From: Marinobacter orientalis
GTDB lineage: Bacteria > Pseudomonadota > Gammaproteobacteria > Pseudomonadales > Oleiphilaceae
Assembly: GCF_004792665.1 (NCBI RefSeq)
Contig: NZ_SRZX01000002.1
Coordinates: 388,689-452,688, forward strand
Reading direction: 5' to 3'
Length of the DNA stretch: 64,000 nucleotides
Positions 38,384 to 47,998 of the stretch are shown here, piece after piece; positions within the stretch are counted from its first letter, which is position 1; the number at the start of each line of letters is the position of its first letter. The position numbers and the translations under genes are program-made. The notes beneath the pieces are model-generated. The model saw only the letters and a list, made by a program, of their open reading frames with translations, was not told the DNA's origin and did not search any database.

Positions 38384-39052
38384 TCATTTCAGGCAGTGCA
38401 TAAAAGCGGCTGCCCGGCCTGCTGCCTGCCGCAGCATTTCATCATGACTTTCCTGTTGCCGGGCCAGCGGCCGGTAGTCGTGATCACCGCCTTCAAGCCA
38501 CGACAGCCTTACATTCTCCATTGCGGCCAGACCACGCTCCTCTTCCTCTACCTCATGTCTCCGTCCGAAAGGATCCCTCGTGCCCTGAATTATCTGGAGT
38601 GGCCGCTTCAGATCCTGAAAATGATTTATCCGCCACCTATCCGGCTTGCCCGGCGGATGAAACGGGTATCCGAAACAGACGGCACCACGGATCCCGGGCG
38701 GAAAGCCCCCTTGTGCGATCATGTGACTGGCCATCCTGCCCCCCATGGACTTGCCGCCAATGAAAAGCGGGCAACCGCCGTCCGGCCCGGCGGCAACATC
38801 GGCAATGGCCTGGCGAAAACACTCCAACAGCGCCGGCTGTCGATCCGGAGGTCTTTTCCGACCATCCTGCCGGCGTTTTACCATATAGGGAAATTCAAAC
38901 CGCAGGGTGGTTACTCCCTGTAAAGAAAGCGATTTGGCGAGCCTTTCCATAAATTCGGAATCTGCCGGTGCGCCGGCTCCATGTGCCAGCAGCAGCCTTG
39001 GTGCAGTGAGGCTGCCAACAGCTTCAGACCTGTAAAATGTTACGGGATTCAC
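38384..39052 (-). CDS. Alpha/beta hydrolase of the KANL3/Tex30 family
   Basis: A 222-residue alpha/beta-fold hydrolase. The sequence has LLLAHGAGAPADSEFMERLAKSL, the nucleophile elbow GGKSMGGRMAS (Ser in GKSMGG), VCFGYPFHPPGKPDR, an Asp in IIQGTRDPFGR, and a catalytic His in WLEGGDHDYRP. These fit the KANL3/Tex30 or dienelactone-hydrolase-like group of bacterial hydrolases with unknown substrates. Confidence 0.85.
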   Translation of the reverse strand: MNPVTFYRSEAVGSLTAPRLLLAHGAGAPADSEFMERLAKSLSLQGVTTLRFEFPYMVKRRQDGRKRPPDRQPALLECFRQAIADVAAGPDGGCPLFIGGKSMGGRMASHMIAQGGFPPGIRGAVCFGYPFHPPGKPDRWRINHFQDLKRPLQIIQGTRDPFGRRHEVEEEERGLAAMENVRLSWLEGGDHDYRPLARQQESHDEMLRQAAGRAAAFMHCLK

Positions 39053-39190
39053 AATACCCCCGAATCGTGACTAATATTAATGGCGTGGCTGCCATACATC
39101 CGCGTTTTCCCGACCGTTCTATTGCTTTGGGAATTACTCTAATGTATTCGCCATGTTACTGATTTAGACGCATTTGATAGAGCGTGCGAG

Positions 39191-39204
39191 TTGACCTGTG
39201 TCAT
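39191..39204. promoter_or_regulatory. Possible ANR/FNR box upstream of ccoN
   Basis: TTGAC-CTGT-GTCAT matches TTGAT-N4-ATCAA at seven of ten positions, with a perfect TGAC/GTCA core. It lies 70 bases before the ccoN start, a sensible distance for oxygen-dependent control of a cbb3 operon. The left half is also a good sigma-70 -35 sequence (TTGACC), so the match may instead be promoter. Confidence 0.42.
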
Positions 39205-39273
39205 TGCAAACAGCTAATGCTTTCTCCATACTTGCGCCCGCATATTTCCCACTCTAAACCCATTGGTAAGGCT

Positions 39274-40704
39274 ATGAGCACATTAAATGCAAACCTGACA
39301 TACAACTACAAGGTGGTGAGGCAATTTACCATCATGACGGTGGTATGGGGGATTGTAGGGATGGCCCTTGGCGTGCTGATTGCAGCACAACTGGTCTGGC
39401 CCGCCCTCAACCTCGACCTGCCCTGGACCCACTTCGGCCGTTTGCGGCCGCTGCATACCAACGCCGTTATCTTCGGCTTTGGCGGAAGTGCCCTGTTCGC
39501 TACGGCCTACTACGTGGTGCAGCGCACCTGTCAGGCGCGCCTGTTTTCGGACGGACTCGCGGCATTTACCTTCTGGGGCTGGCAGGCCATCATCGTGGCT
39601 GCCGCCATTACCCTGCCAATGGGATTCACCACCTCCAAGGAATACGCCGAGCTTGAATGGCCGATCGACATCGCCATTGCAGTGGTCTGGGTATGCTACG
39701 CAGTGGTGTTCTTCGGCACTGTCATGAAGCGCAGCACGCCCCACATCTACGTCGCGAACTGGTTCTACGGCGCGTTCATCATTACCGTGGCGGTGCTCCA
39801 CATCGGCAACAGCATGGCGCTGCCCGCAACCGCCTTCAAGTCGTACTCTGCGTATGCCGGTGTTACCGATGCAATGATGCAGTGGTGGTACGGCCACAAT
39901 GCCGTTGGTTTCTTCCTGACCGCCGGCTTTCTGGGCATGATGTACTACTTTGTTCCCAAACAGGCCAACCGTCCTGTCTACTCCTACCGCCTGTCGATTG
40001 TGCACTTCTGGGCACTGATCGCGACTTATGTCTGGGCCGGTGGCCACCACCTGCACTACTCCGCACTGCCGGACTGGGCACAGACCGCGGGCATGGTGAT
40101 GTCCCTGATTCTGTTGGCACCGTCCTGGGGCGGCATGATCAACGGCATGATGACCCTGTCAGGCGCATGGCACAAATTGCGTACCGACCCGATCCTGCGA
40201 TTCCTCGTGGTGTCCCTGTCGTTCTACGGCATGTCCACCTTTGAAGGCCCGATGATGTCCATCAAGACGGTGAACGCCCTGTCCCACAATACTGACTGGA
40301 CTATCGGCCACGTCCACTCCGGCGCGCTGGGCTGGGTTGCCATGATCAGTATCGGTGCCGTTTACCACCTGATTCCCAAGTTATGGGGCGTCAAGGCCAT
40401 GTACAGCACTGCAATGATCAACGCTCACTTCTGGCTGGCAACGGTCGGCACCGTGCTCTACATCGTCGCAATGTGGGTCAACGGCATCATGCAGGGCCTG
40501 ATGTGGCGCGCTGTCAACGAAGACGGCACCCTGACCTACAGCTTTGTTGAGGCACTGGAAGCGTCCTACCCGGGCTACCTCGTGCGCTTCCTTGGCGGTG
40601 TGATCTTCCTGTCGGGCATGCTGGTAATGGCATACAACGTCTACATGACCGTGCGTCAGAAAGACGCCGTTGCTCAAGACAACACAGCAGCACAAGCGGC
40701 GTAA
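39274..40704 (+). CDS. ccoN: cbb3-type cytochrome c oxidase subunit I
   Basis: Catalytic subunit of the high-affinity cbb3 oxidase, holding heme b and the b3-CuB site and pumping protons. The 476-residue protein has many membrane helices and the expected His ligands in [34 protein letters not shown], and the [24 protein letters not shown] region with [27 protein letters not shown] is taken as the start; the frame continues 30 codons upstream without conserved residues. First gene of the ccoNOQP operon. Confidence 0.96.
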   Translation: MSTLNANLTYNYKVVRQFTIMTVVWGIVGMALGVLIAAQLVWPALNLDLPWTHFGRLRPLHTNAVIFGFGGSALFATAYYVVQRTCQARLFSDGLAAFTFWGWQAIIVAAAITLPMGFTTSKEYAELEWPIDIAIAVVWVCYAVVFFGTVMKRSTPHIYVANWFYGAFIITVAVLHIGNSMALPATAFKSYSAYAGVTDAMMQWWYGHNAVGFFLTAGFLGMMYYFVPKQANRPVYSYRLSIVHFWALIATYVWAGGHHLHYSALPDWAQTAGMVMSLILLAPSWGGMINGMMTLSGAWHKLRTDPILRFLVVSLSFYGMSTFEGPMMSIKTVNALSHNTDWTIGHVHSGALGWVAMISIGAVYHLIPKLWGVKAMYSTAMINAHFWLATVGTVLYIVAMWVNGIMQGLMWRAVNEDGTLTYSFVEALEASYPGYLVRFLGGVIFLSGMLVMAYNVYMTVRQKDAVAQDNTAAQAA

Positions 40705-40719
40705 CGGGAGACCTTGTTG

Positions 40720-41328
40720 ATGAAACACGAAATTATTGAAAAGAACATAGGGATAATGATCGTACTGATCATCCTGACCATCAGTGGCGGTTTCCTGGCA
40801 GAAGTTGTGCCCCTGTTTTTCCAGAAAAGCGTCAATGAGCCGATAGAAGGTCTTGAGCCATTGTCAGCACTCGAGCAGGAAGGCAGGGACATCTATATCC
40901 GTGAGGGTTGCAGTGTCTGTCATACCCAGCAGATCCGGCCATTCAGGGCCGAAACCGAGCGCTACGGCCACTATTCCGTTGCGGGCGAGTTCGTATACGA
41001 CCGTCCGTTCCTGTGGGGTTCCAAGCGCACAGGCCCTGACCTTGCCCGTGTCGGTGGTCGTTACTCCGACGCCTGGCAGCGCCAGCACCTGTACGATCCG
41101 CGCAGCGTGGTTCCGGAATCCAACATGCCCGCCTTCCCCTGGCTATTCGAGGACCGGGTTGATCACACTGCTACCGAGGCCAAGATCAGAACACTCCAGA
41201 CACTGGGCGTGCCATACACTGACGAGCAGGTTGCAACCGCAGCTGAGGAAGTGCGAGGCAAATTCGAAATCGAAGCTCTGGTCGCGTACCTGCAACAGCT
41301 TGGTACCGTGATTTCAGAGACACGGTGA
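40720..41328 (+). CDS. ccoO: cbb3-type cytochrome c oxidase subunit II (monoheme cytochrome c)
   Basis: Membrane-anchored monoheme cytochrome c subunit. The 202-residue protein has an N-terminal membrane helix ([24 protein letters not shown]), the CxxCH heme site [14 protein letters not shown], and a distal Met ligand region [16 protein letters not shown] precedes the ATG at 40720; the upstream TTG codons are less likely starts. It lies 15 bases downstream of ccoN. Confidence 0.96.
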   Translation: MKHEIIEKNIGIMIVLIILTISGGFLAEVVPLFFQKSVNEPIEGLEPLSALEQEGRDIYIREGCSVCHTQQIRPFRAETERYGHYSVAGEFVYDRPFLWGSKRTGPDLARVGGRYSDAWQRQHLYDPRSVVPESNMPAFPWLFEDRVDHTATEAKIRTLQTLGVPYTDEQVATAAEEVRGKFEIEALVAYLQQLGTVISETR

Positions 41329-41333
41329 AACCT

Positions 41334-41519
41334 ATGGATTTAAACGAGTTACGCGGCGTTCACACACTGGTCATCATGGCCATGTTCTTCGGCATCATCT
41401 GGTGGGCCTACAGCTCTCACCGCAAGAAAGCCAACGAAGAAGCGGCCCACCTGCCCTTCGACGACGATGAGGTGGAAAAGCGTACTCTTGAACAGGAAAA
41501 AACGGAGAAAAAACGATGA
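41334..41519 (+). CDS. ccoQ: cbb3-type oxidase subunit CcoQ
   Basis: A small single-helix subunit that stabilises the oxidase. The 61-residue protein has one membrane helix (VIMAMFFGIIWWAYSSH) and a charged cytoplasmic tail (FDDDEVEKRTLEQEKTEKKR), the standard CcoQ layout. GTG 41325, overlapping the ccoO stop, is an alternative start three codons earlier. The stop overlaps the ccoP start (ATGA). Confidence 0.93.
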   Translation: MDLNELRGVHTLVIMAMFFGIIWWAYSSHRKKANEEAAHLPFDDDEVEKRTLEQEKTEKKR

Positions 41520-42406
41520 GTACCTTTTGGAGCATCTGGATCAGCGTGATCGTGCTCGGTACAGTGTTTGGTTGCTGGTGGCTTCTTTTTGCCACCCGCA
41601 AGAACCAGACTACTGATACTGAAACCGACAGGACGGTGGGTCATTCCTTCGATGGCATCGAGGAATACGATAACCCGCTTCCGAAGTGGTGGTACTACCT
41701 GTTTGTGGCAACGTGCGTTTTTTCCCTGGGCTACCTGGCATTGTATCCCGGCCTGGGTAATTTCCAGGGCCTGCTGGGGTGGTCATCGACTAACCAGTGG
41801 GAAGCGGAAGTTCAGGAGGCTGAAGCCCAATACGGTGAGCTCTACGCCAAATTTGGTGATACGCCGGTACCGGAGCTGGCAGAAAACGATGATGCCATGA
41901 AGATGGGTCAGCGGCTGTTTGCCAACAACTGCGCCACCTGTCACGGCTCGGCCGGCCGGGGATCCCTGGGCTTTCCGAACCTGACCGACGACGACTGGCT
42001 GTATGGCGGAGATCCTGACTCGATCCTGACCACTCTTCACGAGGGGCGCAATGGCAACATGCCCGCCATGGGCACCATGCCTAACATGAGCAACGAACAG
42101 GTCGACCAGGTGGTCAATTACGTGCTGAGCTTCAGCGACCGGGAAAGGGATGCCGAGGCAGCAGAGAAGGGTGCAGAGGTTTATGCCCAGGCCTGCGTCG
42201 CCTGTCATGGCCCTGATGCCAAAGGCAATCAGGATCTTGGCGCACCAGACCTGACCGACGACACCTGGCTTTACGGTTCCACCTATGACTGGATCAGGGA
42301 AACCGTTGTCAACGGCCGTCAGAACCAGATGCCCGCACAGGGCGACCGGCTTTCTGATGATCAGATCCAGATTCTGGCTGCGTACGTCTACAGCCTGTCC
42401 AACTGA
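41516..42406 (+). CDS. ccoP: cbb3-type oxidase diheme subunit CcoP
   Basis: Diheme cytochrome c subunit that receives electrons for the oxidase. The 296-residue protein has two N-terminal hydrophobic segments (about 5-24 and 55-75), two heme sites (NNCATCHGSAGRG and QACVACHGPDAKG), and the Met ligand regions NMPAMGTMPNMS and QMPAQGDRLSDDQ. The FDGIEEYDNPLPKWW motif between the helices is diagnostic. Its start overlaps ccoQ. Confidence 0.97.
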   Translation: MSTFWSIWISVIVLGTVFGCWWLLFATRKNQTTDTETDRTVGHSFDGIEEYDNPLPKWWYYLFVATCVFSLGYLALYPGLGNFQGLLGWSSTNQWEAEVQEAEAQYGELYAKFGDTPVPELAENDDAMKMGQRLFANNCATCHGSAGRGSLGFPNLTDDDWLYGGDPDSILTTLHEGRNGNMPAMGTMPNMSNEQVDQVVNYVLSFSDRERDAEAAEKGAEVYAQACVACHGPDAKGNQDLGAPDLTDDTWLYGSTYDWIRETVVNGRQNQMPAQGDRLSDDQIQILAAYVYSLSN

Positions 42407-42412
42407 ATGTCC

Positions 42413-42507
42413 GGCCGGGGCCTGTCAGCTCCGGCCCGGTCTGCTCAACCCTGTGTCTGCCACGGCGGGCACAGGCTTGAGAAGATCCCCGCCCCACAGG
42501 ATCTTCT
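42413..42507. repeat. Cluster of three hairpins between ccoP and ccoG
   Basis: The 135-base gap holds three dyads: GGCCGG (42413-42418) with CCGGCC (42431-42436); CCTGTG (42450-42455) with CACAGG (42470-42475); and a 9-base stem, AGAAGATCC (42480-42488) with GGATCTTCT (42499-42507). None has a T-run. They may separate structural from assembly genes by partial termination or by mRNA stability. Confidence 0.6.
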
Positions 42508-42541
42508 GTGACAAGGGCACCACATCATCGGGAGGTTAACG

Positions 42542-43975
42542 ATGAGCAGTGAGATTCCGGTCAAGCAGGTTGACCCATCCTCTGACGCCTCCGACAACAA
42601 AAACAAAAATACCGGAACTGTCGAGCTATACGCCAGCCGCAAGAAAATCTATGTGAAAGAGGTCAAGGGCTTCTTTCAGCGCATTCGCAATGTCAGCCTG
42701 ACCGCCCTGATGGGCATGTATTTTCTGTTCGTCTGGATCACTGTGGATGGCGAGCCGCTGATTCTGTTTGACCTGCCGGCGCGCGAATTTCATCTGTTCG
42801 GTGCCACCTTCTACCCCCAGGATTTTATCCTGCTGTCGGGCATGCTCATTATCTGTGCCTTCGGTCTGTTCTTTATTACGACACTTTTTGGCCGCGTCTG
42901 GTGCGGTTATACCTGCCCACAAACGGTCTGGACCTTTATTTTCATGTGGGTTGAAGAGCGCATTGAGGGCGGGCGCAACAAGCGTATAAAACTGGACAAG
43001 GCGCCCCGCTCTGCCGAGAAGGTCGCCAAGAAATCGGCAAAACACTCTGCATGGCTGTTTATCGCCCTTGCCACCGGCGTCACATTTGTCGGTTACTTCT
43101 ATCCCATCCGTGAGCTGATCACTGACCTGTTCACCCTGCAGGCCAATGGCTGGGCCTACTTCTGGGTAGCCTTTTTTACCGTGGCAACCTATCTGAATGC
43201 CGGCTGGATGCGTGAGCAGGTATGCCTGTACATGTGCCCCTATGCCCGGTTCCAGTCGGTAATGTTCGACCCCAATACCCGGATCGTGTCCTACGACCCC
43301 AACCGTGGCGAACCCAGAGGCAGCCGCAAGAAAGGTGTTGATCCCGCCGAGCTTGGCCTGGGAGACTGTATTGATTGTGGACAGTGCGTCCAGGTCTGCC
43401 CCACCGGCATCGACATCCGTGATGGCCTGCAATACGAGTGTATTGGCTGCGCTTTGTGCATCGATGCCTGCGACGAGGTCATGGACAAGATGAACTATCC
43501 GCGCGGGCTTATTCGCTACACCACGGAAAACGAGCTGGAGGGAAAGACCTCCAAACTTCTGCGGCCGCGTACTTTCGGCTATGGTTTGGTGTTGCTGCTG
43601 ATGGTTGCCGCGATGGCATTCACCATTGCCACCAGGGTTCCGGCACAGCTGGACGTGCTCAGGGATCGCGGCGCTCTGTTCAGTTACAACGGCGATGGCC
43701 GGATAGAGAACACCTATACGCTTAAAATTGCCAACATGACCGAAGTCCCGCAAACATTTGCGATTTCAGCCTCAGGTCTTGAAGGCATGCGGGTGCTGAC
43801 ACAGGACACTGTAACCGTGGAGAGCGGTGAGAACCGGTCTGTACCGACCGTAGTGGATGTTGCACCAGAGGCTATCTCGGAAAGCAACACTGACATTGTG
43901 TTCACCCTTGAATCACAATCCGATGAGAATCTCGTTCTTGAAACTGAAAGCCGTTTTGTCGGTCCTAATCGCTGA
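42542..43975 (+). CDS. ccoG: Cytochrome c oxidase accessory protein CcoG
   Basis: Membrane-bound ferredoxin-like protein required for cbb3 assembly, proposed to reduce Cu(II) for the copper pathway. The 477-residue protein has membrane helices (about 48-66, 95-115, 165-185, 205-225, 345-365), two 4Fe-4S motifs (CIDCGQCVQVCPTGID and CIGCALCIDACDEVMDK), the FGRVWCGYTCPQ motif, and a C-terminal immunoglobulin-like domain. GGAGG lies 6 bases before the ATG. First gene of the ccoGHIS set. Confidence 0.95.
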   Translation: MSSEIPVKQVDPSSDASDNKNKNTGTVELYASRKKIYVKEVKGFFQRIRNVSLTALMGMYFLFVWITVDGEPLILFDLPAREFHLFGATFYPQDFILLSGMLIICAFGLFFITTLFGRVWCGYTCPQTVWTFIFMWVEERIEGGRNKRIKLDKAPRSAEKVAKKSAKHSAWLFIALATGVTFVGYFYPIRELITDLFTLQANGWAYFWVAFFTVATYLNAGWMREQVCLYMCPYARFQSVMFDPNTRIVSYDPNRGEPRGSRKKGVDPAELGLGDCIDCGQCVQVCPTGIDIRDGLQYECIGCALCIDACDEVMDKMNYPRGLIRYTTENELEGKTSKLLRPRTFGYGLVLLLMVAAMAFTIATRVPAQLDVLRDRGALFSYNGDGRIENTYTLKIANMTEVPQTFAISASGLEGMRVLTQDTVTVESGENRSVPTVVDVAPEAISESNTDIVFTLESQSDENLVLETESRFVGPNR

Positions 43976-44017
43976 TCCCGGAATCAGGTTCCGGGAATAG
44001 CACTGAGAGATGCAACT

Positions 44018-44533
44018 ATGACTGAGAATACATCCGAAGGCCCCTGGTATCGCCAGCCCTGGCTTCTGTTCCTGCTGATCTTTCCGGGAGCCGCGATTAT
44101 CTGGTGCACCATTGCCATTACGGTAGCACTCAACACCCAGAACTCCATGGTGACCGACGATTATTCCAAGGAAGGTCGCGGCATCAATATGGAAATTGCC
44201 CGCGATGAAACGGCAAAGGATCTCGGGCTCATTGCCGAAATGGCCTTCAGGGAGAGAAAGATCAATCTGTCCGTCGATACCAGTAACGGCCGTGCCGACT
44301 ACCCATACCTGATTCTCAACCTGTTCCATCCGACCATCGCCGAGCGAGATCTGACCATTCAGTTTCGTTCCATCGGCGGGGGCCAGTACGTAGCAGACCT
44401 GAACCAGTCCATAGAGGGCCGCTGGTACTTTGATCTGCGGGGACCCGATAATGACTGGCGCCTGAAAGGCGAATCCAGTTTGCCCTCGGACCGCCCACTG
44501 ACTCTCGGTGTGGGCGCTGAAGACCGCGGGTGA
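44018..44533 (+). CDS. ccoH: cbb3 oxidase assembly protein CcoH (FixH family)
   Basis: Single-span membrane protein needed for stable cbb3 assembly. The 171-residue sequence has one helix (WLLFLLIFPGAAIIWCTIAITVAL, about 14-38), the FixH motif VTDDYSKEGRGINMEIARDETAKDLG, and a periplasmic beta domain ending GRWYFDLRGPDNDWRLKGE. It lies between ccoG and ccoI and its stop overlaps the ccoI start (GTGA). Confidence 0.94.
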   Translation: MTENTSEGPWYRQPWLLFLLIFPGAAIIWCTIAITVALNTQNSMVTDDYSKEGRGINMEIARDETAKDLGLIAEMAFRERKINLSVDTSNGRADYPYLILNLFHPTIAERDLTIQFRSIGGGQYVADLNQSIEGRWYFDLRGPDNDWRLKGESSLPSDRPLTLGVGAEDRG

Positions 44534-46977
44534 AACCCTTGGATTGCTACCATTGCGGAGAGCCGGCACCCGGGAATCCCGCCATCACGCTTGTGCTTGA
44601 CGGCGACGTGCGCCACTTTTGTTGCCAGGGCTGCAAGGCTGTCTGCGAGACCATCCGCGCGGAGGGCCTTGACGGCTTCTACCAGTTCCGTACCGAACCG
44701 GCCGTTACGCCGAGACAACTGACAGGCTCCGAACTCGACCGGATACGGGAACTGGACCACCCCCTGGTGCAGAAATCGTTCGTATCACCGGTCAAGTCAG
44801 GCCGGGAAGCGACCCTGCTGATCAGCGACATTACCTGCGCCGCCTGCATATGGTTGCTGGAGAACCATATGGCGAAGCAGCCGGGAGTCATCTCGTTCTC
44901 CGTCAACCACAGTACCCAGCGGGCCCGCCTGGTATGGAACCCGGAACAGGCCAGGCTCAGCGACCTGCTGATTGCCATCCACGAACTCGGTTATCGCGCC
45001 CGCCCCTACCAGGCCGATGAGGCAGAACGGGCACTCAAAGCTGAACACCGGTCCGCGCTGATCCGCCTCGCGGTTGCCGGCATTGGTTCTTTCCAGACCA
45101 TGATGCTGGCGTTTCCCCTGTACTTTGAACTGGTCAGTGAGCTGTCTCCGGAATTTGTCAGTTTTTTCCGCTGGTTCAGCCTCCTGGTGGCTACACCCGT
45201 GGTGCTCTACAGTGCCCGACCCTTTTTCACCAATGCACTGAGGGATCTTCGTAGCCGACACCTGACCATGGATGTGCCAGTGGCCACTGCCATTGGCCTG
45301 GCCTACGTCGCCAGTGTCTGGGTTACCGTGTTCGGAGGCGAGGAAGTCTATTTCGAGTCGGTGTGCATGTTCACCTTCTTCCTTCAGCTTGGCCGTTATA
45401 TTGAAATGCAGGCACGTTACAGGGCGGGATTGACCGGCAACGCACTTGCCGGGTTCCAGCCCATGGTCGCCAGCCGTGTCAGGGGTAATGAGAGTGAGGT
45501 TGTCCCAAGCCATGAGCTGGCCGCGGGAGACGTAATCAGGGTCAGGCCCGGTGAAACCCTGCCGGCCGATGGAGTGATTGTAAGCGGCCATTCCACCCTG
45601 AATGAAGCCGCGCTGACAGGCGAGTACCTTCCGGAAACCCGGAACCCGGGCGATGAGGTGCACGCGGGTAGCGTGAACGGCGAAAATCCGCTGGAGGTGG
45701 AAGTCCGCCGCGCCGGGGCTCAGACACGGCTTTCCGGCATCCTTCGCATTCTCGACCGGGTCCAGGCGGAAAAACCACCGGTCGCGTTAATGGCAGACCG
45801 CATCGCCGGGGTGTTTGTCAGCCGCGTACTGATCCTGACACCTGTTATCTGGGCTGGCTGGTGGCTGGCCGGAGCAGATAATGCCTTTGACATCACGCTG
45901 TCTGTACTGGTGGTTACCTGCCCGTGCGCCCTTTCGCTGGCCACCCCCACGGCCATCACCTCAGCCACCATGCGTCTGCGCAAACTCGGCCTGCTGCCCA
46001 CGCGCGGGCATACGCTTGAATCGCTGAACACCATCGATACGGTGGTTTTCGACAAGACCGGCACTCTCACCCGGGGCGAACTGAGCCTTGTGGGCACCCG
46101 GGTATTCGGAAGCTTCAGCCGCGAACAATGTCTTGAAATCGCAGCAAGCCTGGAAAAACATTCGGAACACCCTGTTGCCCGGGTTTTCCATAATCTCCGT
46201 GGCAACTCTGCCCGCAACGTACAGAACCATCTCGGGGGAGGCCTCTCCGGCGAGCTTGACGGACAGAAATTTTGCATAGGTCACAGGGATTTTGTTGAGG
46301 CCAGTGCCGGCCGTCCGCCACCGGCAAGCGACGATCACCGGGGCATGGAGATCTGGCTGGCAAGCGACAGCCAGTGGCTCGCCCGTTTTACCCTTGACGA
46401 CGAACCGCGGCCAGAGGCAAGGGAAGCTGTGCAGTTGCTGCAGCAGGCGGGCCTGCGAACGATTCTGCTCAGCGGAGACCGTTCCGGCCATGTGACACAG
46501 ATTGCGCAGACACTGGGTATCGATGAAGCCATCGGCCAGGCCTCGCCGGAGGACAAGCTTCGGGTTCTGGAGAGGCTAGGTGAGCAGGGCCGGCGTATCA
46601 TGATGGTTGGCGATGGCCTCAACGATTTGCCATCCATGGCAGGTGCCGGTGTTTCCGTGGCAATGGGCAGCGCCGCCGACCTGACGCAGCTCAAGGCAGA
46701 CGCCGTGTTGCTCAGCGGACAGCTGACCCAGTTGGCCGAAGCTCTCAAAACTGCCCAGCGGACCCGCCGCATCATTCGTCAGAACATGGCGTGGGCACTT
46801 GGCTACAATCTGTGTGCCCTGCCTTTGGCGGCTGCCGGCCTGGTACCGCCCTGGCTTGCGGCAATCGGCATGTCCATCAGCTCGCTGGTTGTGGTACTCA
46901 ATGCCATGAGGCTGGGTCGAACCCCAAAAAGACCCGAGTCGCCCGCGCCGGCGGTTGGCGCCGAGGTAACGTCCTGA
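44530..46977 (+). CDS. ccoI: Copper-translocating P-type ATPase CcoI
   Basis: P1B-type ATPase delivering copper for the CuB site of cbb3 oxidase. The 815-residue protein has a Cys-rich N-terminus typical of CcoI/FixI (CYHCGEPAPG, CCQGCKAVC), an HMA domain with CAACIW, eight membrane segments with the CPC motif (TCPCALSLATP), the phosphorylation site DKTGTLTRG, the TGEYLPE loop, an HP motif (SEHPVA), and GDGLNDLP. GTG start overlaps ccoH. Oxidase context favours CcoI over a general copper exporter. Confidence 0.95.
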   Translation: MKPLDCYHCGEPAPGNPAITLVLDGDVRHFCCQGCKAVCETIRAEGLDGFYQFRTEPAVTPRQLTGSELDRIRELDHPLVQKSFVSPVKSGREATLLISDITCAACIWLLENHMAKQPGVISFSVNHSTQRARLVWNPEQARLSDLLIAIHELGYRARPYQADEAERALKAEHRSALIRLAVAGIGSFQTMMLAFPLYFELVSELSPEFVSFFRWFSLLVATPVVLYSARPFFTNALRDLRSRHLTMDVPVATAIGLAYVASVWVTVFGGEEVYFESVCMFTFFLQLGRYIEMQARYRAGLTGNALAGFQPMVASRVRGNESEVVPSHELAAGDVIRVRPGETLPADGVIVSGHSTLNEAALTGEYLPETRNPGDEVHAGSVNGENPLEVEVRRAGAQTRLSGILRILDRVQAEKPPVALMADRIAGVFVSRVLILTPVIWAGWWLAGADNAFDITLSVLVVTCPCALSLATPTAITSATMRLRKLGLLPTRGHTLESLNTIDTVVFDKTGTLTRGELSLVGTRVFGSFSREQCLEIAASLEKHSEHPVARVFHNLRGNSARNVQNHLGGGLSGELDGQKFCIGHRDFVEASAGRPPPASDDHRGMEIWLASDSQWLARFTLDDEPRPEAREAVQLLQQAGLRTILLSGDRSGHVTQIAQTLGIDEAIGQASPEDKLRVLERLGEQGRRIMMVGDGLNDLPSMAGAGVSVAMGSAADLTQLKADAVLLSGQLTQLAEALKTAQRTRRIIRQNMAWALGYNLCALPLAAAGLVPPWLAAIGMSISSLVVVLNAMRLGRTPKRPESPAPAVGAEVTS

Positions 46978-47019
46978 TACCGTGGACGTCGAATTACCCA
47001 CACAGCCTGAGGAAGCGCC

Positions 47020-47274
47020 GTGAAAATTGTAATGATCCTTGTACCGGTCATGCTGGTACTCGTAGCGCTGGGCATTGTGCTGTTTTCCTGGGCCGTTAAG
47101 AACGGCCAGTATGATGATCTGGATGGTCCGGCCCATCGCATTCTCTACGACGATGACAAGGACCGGATTCCGGACGACGCAAAGCAGCCCGAACAGAAAA
47201 CCGCCTCCCGCAGTAACAGAGCCTCCGGAGGCGAAGCAGGAGACGACGAGCCGGAGGAAGACCGGACATCCTGA
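47020..47274 (+). CDS. ccoS: cbb3 oxidase maturation protein CcoS
   Basis: Small single-span protein required for cofactor insertion into cbb3 oxidase. The 84-residue sequence has one helix (VMLVLVALGIVLFSWAVKNGQYDDLDGPA), with the WAVKNGQYDDLDGPAHRIL motif that defines the family, then a charged tail. GTG 47020 is preceded by GAGGAAG; ATG 47032 is possible. The stop overlaps the next gene's ATG. Confidence 0.94.
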   Translation: MKIVMILVPVMLVLVALGIVLFSWAVKNGQYDDLDGPAHRILYDDDKDRIPDDAKQPEQKTASRSNRASGGEAGDDEPEEDRTS

Positions 47275-47972
47275 TGGGTGAAGAACTTTACCTGAGTTAT
47301 TCCAGTGCCTTCCTGATCGGACTGCTCGGCAGCACCCACTGCCTGAGCATGTGCGGCGGAATCAGCGCTTCCCTGTCCATGGCCCTGCCTGTTGGCCGGG
47401 GTTTCCGCATACGCCAGACCATCATGCTGCTGGCCTTCAATGGTGGCCGCATTGGCAGCTATGCTCTCATCGCGGCGCTAATCGCACTGCTCAGCACCAG
47501 TGCATCCGGCTACTGGACGCAACTGGGCCCCGTTCTTCGGACACTGGCCGGCACCTTACTGATTCTGATGGGACTTTCCATGGGGCAGTGGTGGCAGGGA
47601 ATCCGCTATGTGGAGCGTATCGGCACACCGGTCTGGAAACGCCTTTCCCCCCTGACCAGGCACGTACTGCCGGTACACCACGTCAGGCAGGCATTGGCGC
47701 TGGGTGCGCTCTGGGGCTGGCTACCTTGTGGTCTGGTCTACAGTACCCTGGGGTGGGCAGCCTTGCAGCCCACCGTGGGCAGTGCCGCCACCACCATGCT
47801 GTTCTTTGGCCTGGGCACCCTGCCCTCCATGCTGGCAACCGGATACGCGGCTACCTGGATTCGCAGGCTCAGGGAACAGAAACACTTCCGGCAGTTGGCA
47901 GGGCTGCTGCTGATCGGCTTCGGTATCTGGACCCTGCCAGTCACCGCCATGCTGTATTCGGGTCACGGATAG
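47274..47972 (+). CDS. TauE/SafE-type membrane protein (UreH-like), cco-linked
   Basis: A 232-residue polytopic membrane protein with six or so helices. The N-terminal motif LLGSTHCLSMCGGISASLSMALP has the paired His/Cys and Met-Cys residues seen in the UreH-like/CcoA-linked subgroup, which suggests metal handling. The WGWLPCGLVYSTLGWA block repeats the pattern. These proteins often follow ccoS in Pseudomonas and relatives and may act in copper or cbb3 maturation, but the transported species is unproven. The ATG overlaps the ccoS stop. Confidence 0.9.
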   Translation: MGEELYLSYSSAFLIGLLGSTHCLSMCGGISASLSMALPVGRGFRIRQTIMLLAFNGGRIGSYALIAALIALLSTSASGYWTQLGPVLRTLAGTLLILMGLSMGQWWQGIRYVERIGTPVWKRLSPLTRHVLPVHHVRQALALGALWGWLPCGLVYSTLGWAALQPTVGSAATTMLFFGLGTLPSMLATGYAATWIRRLREQKHFRQLAGLLLIGFGIWTLPVTAMLYSGHG

Positions 47973-47998
47973 GGTCTTTGCCCTGTTTGCAGACGGTG

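Noticed and set aside
42626..43753. Minus-strand open frame (about 375 codons) opposite ccoG
   Set aside because: ccoG has intact Fe-S motifs and helices; the antisense frame shows no domain.
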